A stretch of DNA of 7,919 nucleotides from Chromatiaceae bacterium (GTDB taxonomy: Bacteria; Pseudomonadota; Gammaproteobacteria; Chromatiales; Chromatiaceae), in contig DTXR01000083.1 of assembly GCA_012962365.1 (NCBI GenBank), forward strand, positions 1-7,919. The letters run 5' to 3'. A program made the translations under genes and the position numbers. A model generated the notes under the pieces. That model ran no database searches, was not told the origin of the DNA, and was given only the letters and a program-made list of their open reading frames with translations. The first letter of the stretch is position 1. Every line of letters begins with the position of its first letter. Positions 5,534 to 7,919 of the stretch are shown here, in pieces.

Positions 5534-7624
5534 CTAAAAGTCTGCTTCGAGCTTGACAATAACGTGGCGACCGGCAGAAGGGAGGCTGCTGCTAGCCACC
5601 TGGTAGGCTTTGTCGCCAAGGTTCTTCAGATCCGCAGTTACTCTGTATTGCCCCTGGCTTCCGAAATTTGCACCAAGCGACAGGTTTAGGGTGCCCCAAC
5701 CGGGAGTTGTTTCGGTAACAGGGCCGGAGCGGCTCTGATAGGTTTCATCAGCGCTACTTGCGCCACGGACGTAGAGATCCATCCAGCCGTTTATGTTGTT
5801 GGTGAAACCGCGGTTGTAGCGTAAGCCGACACGACCGAAGAGATCCGGGTCGCCGGTATTGTCTGTTTCAAAATCATCATGTTTGAAAGTGCGATCTATC
5901 CAGGTCATGTTGATATAGGGATTCCAGCCCGCTGCCGTGGTATAGCTCAGCAACAGTTCCAGGCCAAGGGTCTCCGCGCTGTTTATGTTGTTATAGAAGA
6001 AACCCGTTCCAGGGAGACAGTGGATGCCATCACAGGAACTGGTTGTGATGTAGTCATCCGACGTGTTGAAGAACAGAGAGGCATCCACTGTGAGCGCACC
6101 CCGTCCGGAACGGAAGCCAATCTCGAAATTGTCGGATGTCTCCGGTTCCAGGTCAGTGTTGGGGAAAGTTGGAAAACTGGAACCGTGCACTGTGCCGATG
6201 AATAACTGTTGCAGGCTTGGGTGACGGTAGCCCTGGCCATAATTGGCTCGTAACGTTATGGCATCCCAACCGGTATACATGAGGGCGATGCTGCCTACGG
6301 TGTGGCTGTCATCACTGCTGTTCGGTGTCAGGCCAGGATCAGTTGTGGCGCTCAGCTCTGAATCCACGTGGGTATAGCGCAGACCAAAGGTGGCCAACCA
6401 GTCATCATTCAGTGTCCACGCATCCTGGGCGTACAGGGCCAGGGTCTGCATATCGGCCTTGTCCCGGTAGTGCGCTTCGCCGTTGCCAATTACGGGCGGA
6501 GCTGCTGGATTCTCTATCGCCACCCGGAAATCATTCGCTACCAGTTCATCGTCCAGGTAATCTATTCCGGTGATGATCTGGTGCGCCTGGTGAATAGCCC
6601 AATTCAGCGTGAGGGTGCCGCCGGTGGTGGACTGGTCGTTATCGGTTTGGAGTCTCAGTTGGGCCAGGTGTCCCGGGTAAAAGGAGAAGTCCATGTCGTT
6701 GTGGAATTCCTTGAAAGTCGTCTGATAGTAGAGATCCGCGTGAAGCTTGGAAATAATCCCGCTGTTTGTCCTCAGATCATAAAACAGCGAGCTTTTATTG
6801 GAACTCCATTCGGGAAGGTCAAGTTGGAAGTAGGGCATCATGGGTGAAATGACGCCTTCCGGAGTCGCTGCCTCGATGTCCCTGTCCACGTTGTCATAGG
6901 AAAAGCCCAGCCGGTGATTATCGTGCTGGTACCCGAGGTAGATCTGCCCTTCTCTGGAAGACCAGGAGGACCCTTCCAGGGTACCATCCGGGGTCTCCAG
7001 GTCGCCGTGATCCTGGTCTGTGTAGGAAGCACGGTATTCGAAGCCGGAATCGACGGAACCTGCGACGGCGGCGGTCGCGTCGTAGCCATCGTCGCTGCTG
7101 TTGTAGAGCGCGCTCAGATTTACCTCAAGCGGCTTTTTTCCACCTCTCCTGGTGATAATGTTGACCACGCCGCCTATCGCTTCAGAGCCGTAGAGTACCG
7201 AAGCCGGTCCCTTGATTACTTCGATGCGCTCGATATTGGCGGGACTCATCAATATCGGCGCGCCGTCCATGGACTTGTTCTCAGATACTTTCTGCCCATC
7301 TATCAGCAGCAGGGTTCGTGCGCCCCGTTCGCCCCGGATCTGGATTCGGGGCGCGCCTCTCGCAGACAGATCAGTAACCTGAACGCCCGGTACATCCACC
7401 AGCATGTCCGCTACGGAGGAGTAGGTCATTTTCCTGATACTGTCCTGGTTCAGGACAGTGATACTAACCGGCTCCTCCAGCAGCACCTGTTCGCTGCGCG
7501 TACCAGTTATTGTCATCTCATCCATGTAGGATGAAGATTCTTCTGCGTTACAGGCTGAGGCCACCAGAAGAGAAAGGAGTGATATTGCGAATTTGCTCGT
7601 ATGTCGGGTTAGCGGATGTGCCAT
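5534..7624 (-). CDS. TonB-dependent outer-membrane receptor, probably for heme or another iron source (696 aa)
   Basis: This is a 22-stranded beta-barrel receptor that imports a bound ligand into the periplasm using TonB. In order: signal peptide (1-27), TonB box (DEMTITG, 35-41), plug domain (about 52-160, with DMLVDVPGVQV, IQIRGERGARTLLLIDG and KGPASVLYGSEAIGGVVNII) and barrel (about 165-696), ending in the expected Phe (VKLEADF). YRHPSLQQLF (466-475) and NTDLEPETS (489-497) resemble the FRAP and NPNL boxes of heme receptors, with His480 between them. A Cys pair (531 and 536) lies in a predicted outer loop. The boxes are degenerate, so a siderophore receptor remains possible. I chose the ATG at 7624 over an in-frame TTG at 7669, because it has a GGGAG site 7 bases upstream and opens directly on a signal peptide. 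Cys25 gives a poor lipobox, so ordinary signal peptidase cleavage is preferred. A Fur-like site lies upstream. Confidence 0.95.
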   Translation of the reverse strand: MAHPLTRHTSKFAISLLSLLVASACNAEESSSYMDEMTITGTRSEQVLLEEPVSITVLNQDSIRKMTYSSVADMLVDVPGVQVTDLSARGAPRIQIRGERGARTLLLIDGQKVSENKSMDGAPILMSPANIERIEVIKGPASVLYGSEAIGGVVNIITRRGGKKPLEVNLSALYNSSDDGYDATAAVAGSVDSGFEYRASYTDQDHGDLETPDGTLEGSSWSSREGQIYLGYQHDNHRLGFSYDNVDRDIEAATPEGVISPMMPYFQLDLPEWSSNKSSLFYDLRTNSGIISKLHADLYYQTTFKEFHNDMDFSFYPGHLAQLRLQTDNDQSTTGGTLTLNWAIHQAHQIITGIDYLDDELVANDFRVAIENPAAPPVIGNGEAHYRDKADMQTLALYAQDAWTLNDDWLATFGLRYTHVDSELSATTDPGLTPNSSDDSHTVGSIALMYTGWDAITLRANYGQGYRHPSLQQLFIGTVHGSSFPTFPNTDLEPETSDNFEIGFRSGRGALTVDASLFFNTSDDYITTSSCDGIHCLPGTGFFYNNINSAETLGLELLLSYTTAAGWNPYINMTWIDRTFKHDDFETDNTGDPDLFGRVGLRYNRGFTNNINGWMDLYVRGASSADETYQSRSGPVTETTPGWGTLNLSLGANFGSQGQYRVTADLKNLGDKAYQVASSSLPSAGRHVIVKLEADF
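7439..7459 (-). repeat. Perfect 9-bp hairpin inside the receptor coding region
   Basis: ACTGTCCTG and CAGGACAGT flank a 3-base loop. It covers the codons for TVLNQDS at the start of the plug domain, about 165-185 bases into the message. The pairing is seen in the sequence. A role is not shown, and a repeat of this size can arise by chance in 8 kb. Confidence 0.5.
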
Positions 7625-7631
7625 GGTAATA

Positions 7632-7636
7632 CTCCC
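7632..7636 (-). promoter_or_regulatory. Ribosome binding site of the receptor gene
   Basis: The minus strand shows GGGAG, 7 bases before the ATG ending at 7624. It decides the start: the TTG at 7669 would put 15 polar residues before the signal peptide and has no comparable site. Confidence 0.75.
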
Positions 7637-7653
7637 AATTGTATTTTCAGGAG

Positions 7654-7683
7654 AATATACCTTAAACAATAAGGCAAATACAA
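7654..7683 (-). promoter_or_regulatory. Candidate sigma-70 promoter of the operon
   Basis: On the minus strand a -10 box TATATT (7654-7659, 5 of 6 matches) is preceded after 18 bases by a weak -35 box TTGTAT (7678-7683, 3 of 6). The weak -35 lies inside the Fur-like site, the arrangement expected if Fur blocks RNA polymerase. The 5' leader would be only about 20-25 bases. The surrounding stretch (7650-7720) is strongly AT-rich compared with the genes. Another start point is possible; there is no direct proof. Confidence 0.4.
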
Positions 7684-7692
7684 ATCATTCTC
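7674..7692. promoter_or_regulatory. Fur box (iron-responsive operator)
   Basis: The 19 bases GCAAATACAAATCATTCTC match 13 of 19 positions of the classical Fur consensus, with the best half being AATCATT-TC. In the alternative 7-1-7 view (7679-7693), 10 of 14 fixed positions match. The minus-strand core GAGAATGATTT is typical of promoters of TonB-dependent receptor genes. It lies 50-68 bases before the receptor start and overlaps the candidate -35 box. Iron-bound Fur here would repress the receptor and, given the coupled genes, the whole energising system. Confidence 0.7.
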
Positions 7693-7774
7693 AGTTATTA
7701 TTAAATAATTGGTTGGCCGATACACTGTATAGCGCGGGTCAAGCATGGTTTCATGCACTGCAGCACTTTTCGGT

Positions 7775-7909
7775 TCAGGTTTTGAAACATTCAACCGGCG
7801 GGTAAGCTGCTTCGCAGGAACTATTCAGCCGGCAACTGTCTATATCGTCCTCAGCCACCCCGAGCGCATCCGTGGCAAGGCGCCGCGCCACCGGCAGGGT
7901 AATTCCCTG
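7775..7909 (-). pseudogene. Possible 3' end or remnant of an upstream gene
   Basis: On the minus strand, between stops at 7912-7910 and 7777-7775, there is a 44-codon open frame: LPVARRLATDALGVAEDDID, then a Cys-containing tail ending in ECFKT. Amino-acid make-up and early codons look coding-like (GC-rich third positions, acidic and Ala-rich). There is no start with a ribosome site, and an in-frame TGA lies close to the window edge, so if it is coding it is either frameshifted from the gene beyond the edge or a degraded relic. The family is not recognised. The remaining 150 bases up to the receptor start hold the promoter region and a small GCATG-GTTT-CATGC inverted repeat (7743-7756). The frame could be open by chance. 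Confidence 0.25.
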
Positions 7910-7919
7910 TCAAGGTGCG

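Noticed and set aside
7128..7140. Run of six T on the plus strand, terminator-like
   Set aside because: There is no hairpin before it, and it lies in the receptor coding region as Lys codons on the other strand.
6914..7534. 206-codon plus-strand open frame inside the receptor gene
   Set aside because: It is the longest antisense frame but sits wholly opposite the conserved plug domain of the receptor, and its product resembles no family I know.
7743..7756. GCATG-GTTT-CATGC inverted repeat upstream of the receptor gene
   Set aside because: The stem is 5 bp with no T-run and no known operator match. It was noted as structure only.
7593..7805. 70-codon plus-strand open frame across the promoter region
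   Set aside because: It overlaps the receptor start, the Fur-like site and AT-rich control DNA. It has no good ribosome site and no protein-like features.

Overview
The window carries one long minus-strand operon for TonB-dependent outer-membrane uptake, of the type found in gammaproteobacteria such as Vibrio, Shewanella and other marine or environmental genera. The organism is inferred to be a gammaproteobacterium, because the gene set (receptor, DUF3450, TtpC-like long ExbB, ExbB, ExbD, short TonB2-like TonB, TPR protein) is characteristic of the TonB2/TtpC systems of that class. The base composition is moderately GC-rich. I cannot name a species.

Layout, read in the direction of transcription from right to left. 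Positions 7919-7775 hold a stretch that looks like the 3' end of an upstream gene or a gene remnant. Positions 7692-7625 hold the control region: a Fur-box-like site (13 of 19 bases match the consensus), an overlapping candidate sigma-70 promoter, and a good ribosome binding site. Then follow the receptor (7624-5534), a periplasmic DUF3450 coiled-coil protein (5527-4721), a TtpC-like protein with a periplasmic coiled coil and a MotA/TolQ/ExbB domain (4724-3396), a short ExbB (3399-2887), ExbD (2890-2474), TonB (2432-1755), a periplasmic TPR protein (1758-556) and a small unrecognised protein (559-185). Past the operon, positions 1-84 hold part of a dispersed palindromic repeat with a perfect 8-bp stem.

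Five of the seven gene junctions are 4-base ATGA start/stop overlaps. One has a 6-base gap, and only exbD-tonB has a real spacer (41 bases). This is strong evidence for a single translationally coupled transcript. The likely job: the receptor binds an iron compound. Heme or a heme protein is the best guess, from degenerate FRAP- and NPNL-like boxes and a histidine between them. ExbB/ExbD use the proton gradient to energise TonB, and the TtpC-like, DUF3450 and TPR proteins are accessory parts, probably spanning the periplasm. Fur with iron would repress the whole unit.

The core system is known. The less explained parts are the small eighth gene at the operon's end, the DUF3450 and TPR partners, a dnaX-type slippery site with an immediate -1 stop in the receptor gene, a perfect hairpin in the receptor mRNA, and the repeat beyond the operon.
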